From Peptococcaceae bacterium (lineage in GTDB: Bacteria; Bacillota; Peptococcia; Peptococcales; Peptococcaceae): DNA of 15,872 bases. The stretch lies in assembly GCA_900756555.1 (NCBI GenBank), contig CAAEKP010000023.1, positions 1 through 15,872 of the forward strand, written 5' to 3'. Under the pieces are notes generated by a model. That model did no database searches and was not told the origin of the DNA. It saw nothing but the letters and a program-made list of their open reading frames with translations. Shown piece after piece: positions 1-7,413 of this stretch (positions are counted from its first letter, which is position 1; every line of letters begins with the position of its first letter). Position numbers and translations under genes: made by a program.

Positions 1-315
1 GCTGAATAAAATCACATCAGGCTGCTGTTTCTGGATTTTCCGCACTACCCGTTCCAGATTTTTTACGGTGTAATGTTTACCAATTTGCACATCAGATATC
101 TGCGCAATCCGCAAGCTGCCTGTCCCCGTGGCCGAGGCCTGTATATTATAATGCCGCACCGTCACTACGTTTGGCTCAATCTTGAACCCATAAAACACCA
201 ACAACACCGCCAGTAAAAGCAACAGTCCTACCATACGTACAACACCTTTTCTCCCCGTTCTGATTCTCCGAATTTTTCTGACCTTCATCTCTATGTTCAC
301 TTCTCTCCGCTTCAT
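1..315 (-). CDS. Membrane-anchored metallophosphoesterase, N-terminal part (runs off window)
   Basis: Open reading frame of 105 codons running off the left edge. It has a basic N-terminus (about residues 1-27, many K/R), one hydrophobic segment (about 28-44, rich in L/V) and then the start of a calcineurin-like phosphoesterase domain. The motif IAQISDVQIGKHY is the first metal-binding block of the family, with the D-x-H/Q position filled by Q, and PDVILFS leads into the usual GD block just outside the window. This architecture matches YkuE/YaeI-type phosphoesterases, which sit at the membrane with the catalytic domain outside; some act on lipid pyrophosphates. Substrate is unknown. Start chosen at ATG 313-315, with AGGA about 10 bases upstream; an in-frame ATG at 286-288 is a credible alternative. 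The family call is fairly safe, the function is not. Confidence 0.75.
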   Translation of the reverse strand, partial: MKRREVNIEMKVRKIRRIRTGRKGVVRMVGLLLLLAVLLVFYGFKIEPNVVTVRHYNIQASATGTGSLRIAQISDVQIGKHYTVKNLERVVRKIQKQQPDVILFS

Positions 316-398
316 TCTTTCATCATCCTGATAATAAAATTTCTCCAAAGAGAAGCGGATTCCTGTTGCCCGACAGTAATTTATTTCCAGAAGCACAT

Positions 399-445
399 AA
401 AAAGGCAAGAGCGCTGACCTGTTACGGTCAGTTCTCTTGCCTTTT
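399..445. terminator. Bidirectional intrinsic terminator after leuS
   Basis: Long inverted repeat: GGCAAGAG (404-411) and CTGACC (414-419) pair with GGTCAG (426-431) and CTCTTGCC (434-441), around loop TGTTAC with a small CG/TT internal mismatch. An A-run lies on the left (399-403) and a T-run on the right (442-445), so it can terminate in both directions. It lies about 50 bases past the leuS stop and most likely ends that transcript. Confidence 0.88.
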
Positions 446-450
446 ATAAT

Positions 451-480
451 GCGGATCGTCCGGGAGGCCGACCCCTACAA
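451..480. repeat. Possible short dispersed intergenic repeat
   Basis: A GC-rich patch between the leuS stop and its terminator. Read on the minus strand it begins TTGTAGGGGTCGGCC and contains an imperfect stem (GGATCG 453-458 with CGACCC 469-474, one wobble). It resembles the short TGTAGGGGxCG... intergenic repeats I recall from many gut Clostridia genomes. Only one copy is seen here, so the repeat status is inferred. Confidence 0.3.
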
Positions 481-493
481 TTTATTGTTGCGA

Positions 494-2971
494 TTAACCA
501 ATTACAATGTTGATTAATTTGTTTGGTACTACGATTACTTTTTTCACTTCTTTGTCGCCAATCATTTCTGCGATTTTTGGCTGAGCCAGAGCGATTTTTT
601 CTGCTTCTGCTTTGTCCACGTTCATCGGCATGATGATTTTATCACGCAGTTTGCCGTTAATCTGCAAGATAATGGTTGCTTCTTCGGCAATCAGAGCTTT
701 TTCGTCCACTACCGGCCACTTTTGTTTGTGAACACTGCCGCTGTGACCCAGTTCCTGCCACAGTTCTTCAGTAACGTGCGGGATAAATGGAGCCAGCAGT
801 AATACCAGTGTGTCAGCTGCTTCTGCCATAACTGCCTTGTTGTAGTCCTGTTCTTTGTATTGATACAGGCCGTTCACCATTTCCATAATTGCACTGATGG
901 CGGTGTTGAAGTTAAAGCGAGTGCCAGCATCGTCAGTTACACGTTTGATGGTGGTGTGCACCAGACGGCGCATATCTTTATCCGCACGGTTCAGTTCACC
1001 GAAGCTGCTGTAATCCACAACATTGCCGCCGTTAGCCTGTACATAGTCATAAACAAACCGCCATACACGATTGATAAAACGATAGCAGCCTTCTACCGCA
1101 GAGTCGTTCCATTCCAGGTCACGTTCTGGCGGAGCAGCAAACAGAATGAACAGACGGGCAGTATCAGCGCCAAATTTGCCGATGATAGCTTCCGGGCTGA
1201 CAATGTTGCCTTTGGATTTGGACATTTTGCTGCCATCCATCAGCACCATACCCTGTGTCAGCAGGTTCTGGAATGGTTCATCCACACTCACCAGGCCCAT
1301 GTCGTACAGAACTTTGGTGAAGAAACGGGCATACAGCAGATGCAGGATAGCGTGTTCTACACCGCCGATGTACTGGTCTACGTTCATCCAGTGGTCTGCG
1401 TTTTCTTTGGCAAATGGCGCTTTATCATTGTGTGCATCGGTATAGCGCAGATAATACCAGCTGGAGCACACAAAGGTGTCCATGGTATCGGTTTCACGGC
1501 GAGCTGGTTTGCCGCAGATTGGACAGGTGGTATTCACAAATTCATCCATATATTTCAGTGGGGATTCCCCAGTTGGTTTAAAGTCTACATCATGTGGCAG
1601 CAGAACTGGCAGCTGATCTTCTGGAACAGGCACAGTACCGCAGTGGTCGCAGTAGATGATTGGGATTGGAGCACCCCAGAACCGCTGACGGGAGATCAAC
1701 CAGTCACGCAGGCGGAAGTTTACTTTCATTTCGCCATTGCCCTGTTCTGCCAGAAAATCTACGATAGCTTTTTTAGCATCGGTGTTTTTCATGCCGTCAA
1801 ATTTACCGGAGTTCACCATCACGCCACTTTCTGTGTAGGCTTCTTCCATATCTTCTACCTTCAGTTCTTTGCCTTCTGGTGTTACCACTACCGTAATCGG
1901 CAGGTCATATTTTTGGGCAAAGAAGAAATCACGCTCATCGTGCGCAGGCACACCCATAACAGCGCCAGTACCGTATTCATAGATAACATAGTTCCCAATC
2001 AGGATTGGCACTGCCTGTCCGTTTGCAGGGTTGATGGCATGTGCGCCAATGTAGATACCTTTTTTCTCTAATTCATTGGAAGCGCGTTCTACTTCACTCA
2101 TCTGCTGCACTTCTTTGATAAAGGCTTTTACGTCAGCTTCATATTCAGTGCCGGCAATCAGTTTTTCTACCAGCGGATGTTCTGGCGCCAGTACCATGTA
2201 GCTTACGCCAAATACAGTATCTGGACGGGTGGTAAATACTTCTACAGGGTCGCCAGATTCCTGCACGGTGAAGCGCAGCAGCGCACCTTCACTGCGGCCA
2301 ATCCAGTTTTCCTGCATCAGACGCACTTTGTTTGGCCAGCCTTCCAGTTTGTCCAAATCTTTCAGCAGACGATCTGCATAATCGGTGATTTTGAAGAACC
2401 ATTGTTCCAGCGATTTCTTTTCTACTACGCTGTCGCAGCGTTCGCACTTGCCATCCACTACCTGTTCGTTTGCCAGTACAGTCTGACAGCCTGGACACCA
2501 GTTTACAGAAGCGCCTTTTTTGTAAGCCAGACCTTTTTTATAGAACTGCAAGAAGAACCACTGAGTCCATTTGTAATAATCCGGCATACAGGTGGTTACT
2601 TCTCTGTCCCAGTCATAGCTCAAGCCCATAGCGTGCAGCTGACGGTTCATGTTGGCAATATTTTCTACCGTCCATTTTGCTGGCGGAGTTTTATGTTTAA
2701 TCGCCGCATTTTCCGCTGGCAGACCAAAGGAGTCCCAGCCAATTGGATGCAGCACATTGTAGCCATGCATGGTTTTAAACCGCGCAATCACATCCCCGAT
2801 GGAGTAGTTGCGCACATGACCCATGTGTAAGTTGCCGGATGGATATGGGAACATTTCCAGACAATAATATTTTGGTTTGCTTTTGTCTTCTGTTACTTTA
2901 TATGTTTTTTCTTCTTTCCACTTTGTTTGCCATTTGCCTTCAATGCTGGCAAAATCATAACGTTCGTTCAT
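494..2971 (-). CDS. leuS: Leucyl-tRNA synthetase
   Basis: Cytoplasmic class I aminoacyl-tRNA synthetase that charges tRNA-Leu with leucine. The protein is 825 residues, full length for bacterial LeuRS. The HIGH signature appears as HMGH (residues 49-52, within PYPSGNLHMGH) and the KMSKS loop is intact at 582-586. The CP1 editing domain carries the threonine-rich TTRPD motif (247-251) and a GVPAHDERD block, so post-transfer editing of mischarged tRNA looks functional. Two Cys-x2-Cys pairs in the zinc-binding region (WCPGCQTVL then CERCD) are present. The C-terminal domain ends in VPNKLINIVIG. ATG 2969-2971 has AGGAGG seven bases upstream. It is the last gene of a same-strand series after the DtxR-type regulator and the DUF4085-like gene, 63 bases from the latter. 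That gap is too short for a T-box. Confidence 0.98.
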   Translation of the reverse strand: MNERYDFASIEGKWQTKWKEEKTYKVTEDKSKPKYYCLEMFPYPSGNLHMGHVRNYSIGDVIARFKTMHGYNVLHPIGWDSFGLPAENAAIKHKTPPAKWTVENIANMNRQLHAMGLSYDWDREVTTCMPDYYKWTQWFFLQFYKKGLAYKKGASVNWCPGCQTVLANEQVVDGKCERCDSVVEKKSLEQWFFKITDYADRLLKDLDKLEGWPNKVRLMQENWIGRSEGALLRFTVQESGDPVEVFTTRPDTVFGVSYMVLAPEHPLVEKLIAGTEYEADVKAFIKEVQQMSEVERASNELEKKGIYIGAHAINPANGQAVPILIGNYVIYEYGTGAVMGVPAHDERDFFFAQKYDLPITVVVTPEGKELKVEDMEEAYTESGVMVNSGKFDGMKNTDAKKAIVDFLAEQGNGEMKVNFRLRDWLISRQRFWGAPIPIIYCDHCGTVPVPEDQLPVLLPHDVDFKPTGESPLKYMDEFVNTTCPICGKPARRETDTMDTFVCSSWYYLRYTDAHNDKAPFAKENADHWMNVDQYIGGVEHAILHLLYARFFTKVLYDMGLVSVDEPFQNLLTQGMVLMDGSKMSKSKGNIVSPEAIIGKFGADTARLFILFAAPPERDLEWNDSAVEGCYRFINRVWRFVYDYVQANGGNVVDYSSFGELNRADKDMRRLVHTTIKRVTDDAGTRFNFNTAISAIMEMVNGLYQYKEQDYNKAVMAEAADTLVLLLAPFIPHVTEELWQELGHSGSVHKQKWPVVDEKALIAEEATIILQINGKLRDKIIMPMNVDKAEAEKIALAQPKIAEMIGDKEVKKVIVVPNKLINIVIG

Positions 2972-3034
2972 TGTGTTTCCTCCTAATTGTGTTTCTATTG
3001 TTTTCTTTCATTTGTCAAGTCAAATAGAACGCGC
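2972..3034 (-). promoter_or_regulatory. Short leuS leader: ribosome binding site and possible own promoter
   Basis: On the minus strand the 63 bases contain AGGAGG just before the leuS ATG and a perfect TTGACA at 3013-3018 (a -35-like box). No convincing -10 follows at 16-18 bases; the nearest match, TAGAAA, is at 15 bases. leuS is therefore probably transcribed from the upstream dtxR-type promoter, perhaps with a weak internal start. No T-box specifier or antiterminator can fit here. Confidence 0.3.
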
Positions 3035-3715
3035 TTAAAATCCCAGCGGATCTTCCCGTTCCTGCAAAGCAACATCAGCAAAGCTGAACTGTAACTGGCT
3101 CACATAGTCCGCATTGCCAAACAACGCGTGCAACTGATAACGGCCCTCCCGCTGTTCTTCATCCATCAGCAGTTCATCCACCAGCCACCAGTTGGCATCA
3201 TCGGGATGGAACTTGCCCATCCAGCTGTCTTTCACGCCTTCAAAGCGCAGTGTCAGGATTTTGCCTAAATCCCACTGTGGATATAATTCAACGGTCACTG
3301 CTTTGCTGTCGATGCCGGTAATCTTGCGAATCTCGCAGTCAGCCAAATCCAAATCCAACAGCTGCCGCAACTCCGGTGATGCAGTCCGGCGCAGCTGCTG
3401 CCGCTGCTGTTTCACTTTCGTCATGGCAATGGCCCAATCATGCTCTGTCTGCTGGCGGAACGCATTAATCTGCTGCCACAGGTCATCATCCACCTGCTGA
3501 AAGCTTACTTCACCATGCTGGTCAAACAGTTGGCTGTGCAATGGCTCCGGCAGATATTTGTCATACCATTCATCGCGAGCCAAAAGCTCCTGCAGCAGAA
3601 ATTCATCCGGCTCAATATCAAACGCCTCCGCCAGATCGTCCAGCGTGATGCCATCCTCCAGCGGCAGCTGAAATAACTGCATCTTTTTATATAATTCCTC
3701 CGTCAGATATTTCAT
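3035..3715 (-). CDS. Uncharacterised protein, DUF4085-like
   Basis: 226 residues, soluble, acidic and rich in Q, L, D and W, with no signal peptide and no membrane segment. The opening MKYLTEELYKKMQ and the C-terminal pattern (WWLVDELLMDEEQREGRYQLHALF, written here only to its key W, E and H residues: W-W-x-V-D-E, then G-R-Y-x-L-H) recall the DUF4085 family of Bacillota, which has no assigned function. An alpha-helical first half (about 1-115, Q-rich, possibly coiled) leads into a mixed second half. Its ATG overlaps the stop codon of the upstream regulator by 4 bases (ATGA), so the two are translationally coupled. Being between a metal-dependent repressor and leuS gives no clear functional clue. 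Family call is from memory of the pattern. Confidence 0.72.
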   Translation of the reverse strand: MKYLTEELYKKMQLFQLPLEDGITLDDLAEAFDIEPDEFLLQELLARDEWYDKYLPEPLHSQLFDQHGEVSFQQVDDDLWQQINAFRQQTEHDWAIAMTKVKQQRQQLRRTASPELRQLLDLDLADCEIRKITGIDSKAVTVELYPQWDLGKILTLRFEGVKDSWMGKFHPDDANWWLVDELLMDEEQREGRYQLHALFGNADYVSQLQFSFADVALQEREDPLGF

Positions 3716-4089
3716 TGCTCTTTCGCTTCCTTTACCAGCCGTTTAATGCCCTGAAACGTGCTGTCGCTGATAACATGTTCAATACGGCAGGCATCCTGAT
3801 CGGCAGTTTCATCGTCCACCTGCAGCACACGCACCAGAAATTCAGCAATCACTTCATGCCGCTCATAAATTTCCAGCGCTTTCTTTTCCCCTTTTTCAGT
3901 CAGAAAAATCATTTTGTTTGGGTCCAGATAAATGTAGTCGTCGTCTTTTAAAATTTTTACTGCACGACTAATGCTGGCTTTGGTATAGTTCATGGCATTG
4001 GCAATATCAGTGGAGCGCACATACCCCTGCTTGCGATACAACAACAGTATGGTCTCTAAATAGTCTTCGCCAGACTCATGTGTTCTCAT
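3712..4089 (-). CDS. DtxR/MntR-family metal-dependent transcriptional regulator
   Basis: 125-residue cytoplasmic repressor of the short MntR-like type, with no C-terminal SH3 domain. A winged helix occupies about 8-68 (recognition region TKASISRAVKIL) and a dimerisation and metal domain about 70-120. Likely metal ligands are D9 and E12 (EDYLETIL), H78 (YERHE), and C101, E104 and H105 (ACRIEH). The ACRxEH block looks DtxR/IdeR-like, because MntR has Glu where this protein has Cys. Asp at position 9 is MntR-like, since DtxR has Met there. Whether it senses Fe(II) or Mn(II) is therefore open. ATG 4087-4089 is preferred because AGGAGG lies seven bases upstream; a longer frame from TTG 4107 would place that site inside the coding region. 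First gene of the unit, with its own promoter. Confidence 0.9.
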   Translation of the reverse strand: MRTHESGEDYLETILLLYRKQGYVRSTDIANAMNYTKASISRAVKILKDDDYIYLDPNKMIFLTEKGEKKALEIYERHEVIAEFLVRVLQVDDETADQDACRIEHVISDSTFQGIKRLVKEAKEQ

Positions 4090-4139
4090 TGTAAAACCTC
4101 CTTGCAATTACTTTTCACCCTTGTAAATAGCATGACCTC

Positions 4140-4168
4140 AGTATAACACCCATTACAGGCTTTTACAA
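4140..4168 (-). promoter_or_regulatory. Sigma-A-type promoter of the dtxR-like gene
   Basis: On the minus strand TTGTAA (4163-4168) and TATACT (4140-4145) are separated by exactly 17 bases. The start would fall about 40 bases before the ATG. No perfect operator palindrome is visible, though an AAGTTAT direct repeat lies just upstream of the -35. Confidence 0.65.
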
Positions 4169-4274
4169 TAACTTAGCTATAACTTCCCTCAAATATCCTT
4201 TGCAAAACTGGTTTTCTGTTGTTTATTTCGATATCATTTATGAGCGCTTGCAAAAAATCTTGCTCTCTTTCCTG

Positions 4275-4303
4275 TTGACATCCTTATACTTTCGTGATAT
4301 AGT
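4275..4303 (+). promoter_or_regulatory. Sigma-A-type promoter of the met operon
   Basis: A perfect TTGACA (4275-4280), 17 bases, then TATAGT (4298-4303). Transcription would begin near 4310, some 25 bases before the SAM-I aptamer. The interval 4169-4274 between this promoter and the divergent one shows no gene. Confidence 0.8.
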
Positions 4304-4333
4304 CTATAAGTAAAAATACCATATATGATTTGC

Positions 4334-4436
4334 TCTTATCCAGAGAGGTGGAGGGACTGGCCCGATGAAACCCGGCAACTGGCCTTGAAAAAGGTGCTGT
4401 GCTAAATCCTGCAGATTATAATTCTGGCAGATAAGA
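4334..4436 (+). promoter_or_regulatory. SAM-I (S-box) riboswitch aptamer
   Basis: Canonical S-box core. P1 is TCTTATC (4334-4340) paired with GATAAGA (4430-4436). Between them lie AGAGAGGTGGAGGGACTGGC (4342-4361), CCGATGAAACCCGGCAAC (4362-4379) and the downstream GGTGCT and AAATCCTGCAG elements, matching the conserved internal loop, kink-turn and P3/P4 regions of the class. When SAM binds, P1 is stabilised and the downstream terminator forms, shutting off the methionine transporter. Position directly in front of metNIQ fits. Confidence 0.95.
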
Positions 4437-4462
4437 ATGGCTTTATGTCCAAAAAACATGAC

Positions 4463-4496
4463 CCCCACTTTTCTGCGAGTGGGGTTTTCTTTTTTT
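4463..4496 (+). terminator. Riboswitch-controlled terminator and antiterminator
   Basis: Stem CCCCACT (4463-4469) with AGTGGGG (4478-4484), followed by a T-run (4485-4488, 4490-4496). A competing antiterminator can be drawn: GCAGA (4427-4431) pairs TCTGC (4472-4476), AAG (4433-4435) pairs CTT (4468-4470), and TGG (4438-4440) pairs CCA (4465-4467). It uses the 3' strand of P1 and the 5' strand of the terminator, so SAM binding and antitermination exclude each other. Confidence 0.9.
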
Positions 4497-4556
4497 CTCA
4501 GAACCGTTCGTTCTAATGAGCAATCTATAAATTATCACACAAGAGAGGAGTTTGTT

Positions 4557-5585
4557 ATGAATCAGCCTATTATACAGATCAAAGATCTTTACAAAAGCTA
4601 TCCCAGCAAAAGTGGTCCGGCTGTGGCGCTGGAACACATCAATCTGGATATCTATCCCGGTGAAATCTTTGGCATTATTGGCATGAGCGGCGCCGGGAAA
4701 AGTACCCTGGTGCGCTGCATCAACTTTTTAGAAAAACCAACTTCCGGCACTGTTATTTTTGACGGACAGGATTTATCCCAATTATCCAGCAAAGAATTGT
4801 GTACGGCCCGTCAGTCCATGGGCATGATCTTTCAGCAGTTCAATCTGCTGATGCAGCGCACTGCACTGCAAAATATCTGTTTCCCTATGGAGATTGCCGG
4901 CATTAAGAAAGAGGACGCTGTGAAACGCGCCCGGGAATTACTCAAACTGGTTGACATGGAAAACAAGGAGGATTCCTATCCATCCCAGCTGTCCGGCGGA
5001 CAGAAACAGCGTGTGGCCATCGCCCGCGCTCTGGCTACCAACCCAAAAGTGCTGCTGTGCGATGAAGCCACCAGCGCATTAGACCCTAAAACAACCAGAG
5101 CCATCCTCAATCTGCTGAAAGACATCAGCAAACGATTGGGCATCACCGTTATCATCATCACCCATGAGATGGCTGTGATTGAAGAGGTTTGCCAGCGAGT
5201 AGCCATCATTGACAATCATGTAATTGCAGAAACGGGTACTGTGGCCGATGTATTCGCGCATCCACAGCACGAAGCAACCAAGCGTCTGGTATATCCAGAA
5301 GACCGCAAGCTGCCTGACTTTAAAGCAGCCCGCTGCTTCCGCCTAATCTTTGACGGCACATCCGCATTGGAGCCAGTGCTGTCCAACATGATTATGGAAT
5401 GCAAAACACCAGTGAATGTGCTGGCGGCCGACACCCGTGTGATGGAAGGTCAAACCTTCGGTCAGATGATTATTCAGATTCCAGAAGAAACCAGCCAGAT
5501 AAATCTGGAACGGATTCTGGTATACTTAAATGAAAAACATGTACAGGCAGAGGAGGTGTCCGAATGTTTGAACCTGAAATCATAA
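4557..5585 (+). CDS. metN: Methionine ABC transporter, ATP-binding protein
   Basis: 342-residue cytoplasmic ATPase that powers methionine import with MetI and MetQ. The nucleotide-binding domain has Walker A GMSGAGKST (42-50), Q-loop around FQQF (92-95), signature LSGGQ (145-149), Walker B KVLLCDE (164-170) and switch histidine in ITHEM (201-205). A C-terminal NIL domain (about 265-342), the regulatory methionine-binding module typical of MetN, is present. ATG 4557 is the start: GAGAGGAG lies seven bases upstream and the expected MetN N-terminus follows. The frame stays open back to 4437, but that part is riboswitch and terminator. The 3' end overlaps metI by 22 bases, implying translational coupling. 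Controlled by the SAM-I riboswitch upstream. Confidence 0.97.
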   Translation: MNQPIIQIKDLYKSYPSKSGPAVALEHINLDIYPGEIFGIIGMSGAGKSTLVRCINFLEKPTSGTVIFDGQDLSQLSSKELCTARQSMGMIFQQFNLLMQRTALQNICFPMEIAGIKKEDAVKRARELLKLVDMENKEDSYPSQLSGGQKQRVAIARALATNPKVLLCDEATSALDPKTTRAILNLLKDISKRLGITVIIITHEMAVIEEVCQRVAIIDNHVIAETGTVADVFAHPQHEATKRLVYPEDRKLPDFKAARCFRLIFDGTSALEPVLSNMIMECKTPVNVLAADTRVMEGQTFGQMIIQIPEETSQINLERILVYLNEKHVQAEEVSECLNLKS

Positions 5586-6226
5586 ATATGATTGTTGAGA
5601 ACTTTGGTATTTCTATTTATATGGTAGTATTCTCTACCCTGTTCTCTTACCTGCTGGGTTTACCATTGGGCATTATCCTGGTGGTAACTGCACCGGGCGG
5701 TCTGCGTCCAATGCCCGTGTTCAATCAGGTGCTGGGCGTAATTGTCAATCTGCTGCGTTCTATCCCGTTTCTGATTCTGTTGTTCCTGATTATGCCATTT
5801 ACTCAATTCGTAACTGGCTCCAGCTTTGGCCCAAATGCCACTATCGTACCGCTGATTGTCAGCGCTGCGCCATTTGTGGCACGCTTAATTGAATCTTCCT
5901 TTAAAGAGATTGATTTTGGCGTAATCGAAGCGGCACAGTCTATGGGTGCCAGCAACTGGCAGATTATCACCAAGGTGATGCTGCCTGAATCCAAACCATC
6001 CCTGCTGGTTGGCTCAGCCATCGCTGCTACCACCATTTTAGGCTACTCCGCTATGGCCGGGGTTGTCGGCGGCGGCGGTTTAGGTGACGTTGCAATCCGC
6101 TATGGTTTCTATCGTTATCAGAAACCTCTGATGTATGTCTGCGTAATTCTGCTGGTTATCATCACCCAGATTATTCAGGAAGCAGGTTTACGAATTGCCA
6201 ACAAGACAGACAAACGTCTGCACTGA
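5564..6226 (+). CDS. metI: Methionine ABC transporter, permease
   Basis: 220-residue inner-membrane permease with about five hydrophobic segments (roughly 15-42, 56-80, 92-106, 146-170, 185-205). The coupling (EAA) loop that docks on MetN is clear: E122-A123-A124, then G128, ending near P141. The glycine-rich stretch before GDVAIRYGFYRYQ is also typical of MetI. Start ATG 5564 has AGGAGG (5551-5556) seven bases upstream and lies inside metN in another frame. Length is normal for the family. About 110 bases without a gene separate it from metQ; they hold only a weak 6-bp inverted repeat (6232-6237 with 6254-6259) and no clear terminator, so metQ is probably on the same transcript. Confidence 0.96.
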   Translation: MFEPEIINMIVENFGISIYMVVFSTLFSYLLGLPLGIILVVTAPGGLRPMPVFNQVLGVIVNLLRSIPFLILLFLIMPFTQFVTGSSFGPNATIVPLIVSAAPFVARLIESSFKEIDFGVIEAAQSMGASNWQIITKVMLPESKPSLLVGSAIAATTILGYSAMAGVVGGGGLGDVAIRYGFYRYQKPLMYVCVILLVIITQIIQEAGLRIANKTDKRLH

Positions 6227-6336
6227 GTTTTATCTCTGTCATTCTCAGTCCATAGAGATGACACCTTTACACATTGGCTTTCACAGACACTGTTCTGTAA
6301 GCAATATAACTTATATTTTTTGAGGGGGATTTTCCA

Positions 6337-7182
6337 ATGAAAAAATTTGTATCCATCGCTTTAACAGCTGCTTTATCCGTTGGTCTGCTGGCTGGTTGTG
6401 GCGGCGGCGCTGACGCTGACAAAAATGCTGACGCAAATGCAGCAGAAGACAAAGTAATCACCGTAGCTGCTTCTCCATCTCCACATGCTGAAATTCTGAA
6501 CGATGCTGTAGCACCTGTTCTGGAAGCAGAAGGTTATACTCTGGAAGTAACCGAATTCACTGACTATGTACAGCCAAACCTGGTTGTTGACAATGGTGAA
6601 TTTGATGCCAACTACTTCCAGCATCAGCCATACCTGACAGACTTCAATGCAGAAAACAAAACAAGTCTGGTTTCCGCGGCTGCCGTTCACTATGAACCAT
6701 TCGGTATCTATTCCAAAAAACACGCTTCTCTGGATGAAATCGCTGAAGGCGCTGTAATTTCCGTACCAAACGATACCACCAACGAAGCGCGTGCGTTGCA
6801 GCTGTTACAGGCAAACGGCATCATCACTCTGAAAGAGGGTGCTGGTCTGGCTGCTACAAAACAGGATATTGTAGACAACCCATACAATGTTGACATTCAG
6901 GAAATCGAAGCTGCCGGCCTGCCAGCTACCTTAGACAGCGCTGATTTCTCCGTAATCAACGGCAACTACGCTATCCCAGCCGGCCTGAACGTAAACAAAG
7001 ACGCTCTGGCTTATGAAGAAAACACTTCCGAAGCTGCTCAGACATTTGCTAATATCGTAGCTGTAAAAGAAGGCAACGAAAATTCTGAAAAAATTCAGGC
7101 TCTGGTAAAAGCTCTGACCAGCGATGAAGTAAAAACTTACATCGAAGAAAAATACGAAGGCGCTGTTGTTCCAATTTTCTAA
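6337..7182 (+). CDS. metQ: Methionine-binding lipoprotein of the ABC transporter
   Basis: 281-residue extracytoplasmic lipoprotein of the NlpA/MetQ family that captures methionine for MetNI. The signal peptide is short and basic, with lipobox L-A-G-C (lipidated C21), followed by a Gly/Ala/Asp-rich linker to about residue 37. The mature domain starts at VITVAASPSPHAEIL, the standard MetQ opening, and continues with the family blocks NGEFDANYFQHQPYL, YSKKHASLDEI and VPNDTTNEARAL; SVINGNYAIPAGL matches the C-terminal ligand region. ATG 6337 follows GAGGGGGA (6322-6329). Codon use is strongly biased (GCT, GTA, CTG), fitting high expression. It ends with a strong terminator. Confidence 0.97.
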   Translation: MKKFVSIALTAALSVGLLAGCGGGADADKNADANAAEDKVITVAASPSPHAEILNDAVAPVLEAEGYTLEVTEFTDYVQPNLVVDNGEFDANYFQHQPYLTDFNAENKTSLVSAAAVHYEPFGIYSKKHASLDEIAEGAVISVPNDTTNEARALQLLQANGIITLKEGAGLAATKQDIVDNPYNVDIQEIEAAGLPATLDSADFSVINGNYAIPAGLNVNKDALAYEENTSEAAQTFANIVAVKEGNENSEKIQALVKALTSDEVKTYIEEKYEGAVVPIF

Positions 7183-7224
7183 TTGCTGCTGAACAATGCT
7201 GGAAAAATAGAAACATTGCCTGAC

Positions 7225-7272
7225 AAAAAACCTCTGTGTTACACATCAAACTGTGCGACACAGAGGTTTTTT
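7225..7272 (+). terminator. Intrinsic terminator of the met operon
   Basis: Stem CCTCTGTGT (7231-7239) with ACACAGAGG (7258-7266), then six T. An A-run (7225-7230) precedes it, so it may also stop minus-strand transcription coming from the GerMN gene. Confidence 0.93.
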
Positions 7273-7360
7273 ACTGCTCCTGCGTATTTATTTCCTGTTC
7301 AATAACCATCTGTGCCAATTTCACTACCCCAATTTTTCTCTTTCTATTGCGTTTTTCAGC

Positions 7361-7400
7361 CAAATCACAAAACGGCTTCCGCCATCAGACAGAAACCGTT
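7361..7400 (-). terminator. Likely terminator of the GerMN lipoprotein gene
   Basis: On the minus strand AACGGTTTC (7400-7392) pairs with GAAGCCGTT (7379-7371) around a 12-base loop, nine pairs with one wobble, followed by an interrupted T-rich stretch. It lies 14 bases past the stop. The interval 7273-7360 has no gene. Confidence 0.6.
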
Positions 7401-7413
7401 GTGTATCCACTAT

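Noticed and set aside
860..2071. Very long open frame (403 codons) on the plus strand, antisense to leuS
   Set aside because: It lies wholly within leuS, has no ribosome site and a composition typical of a shadow frame; several others opposite gerAA and gerAC are of the same kind.
4090..4107. TTG start giving six more residues to the DtxR-like protein
   Set aside because: The extra codons are the AGGAGG ribosome site of ATG 4089.
4437..4556. Upstream extension of the metN frame
   Set aside because: This stretch is riboswitch and terminator; the proper ribosome site and N-terminus are at 4557.
6232..6259. Terminator between metI and metQ
   Set aside because: Only a 6-bp stem with a 16-base loop and no T-run. 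A shared GAGATGACACC word with 10638-10648 is short enough to be chance.
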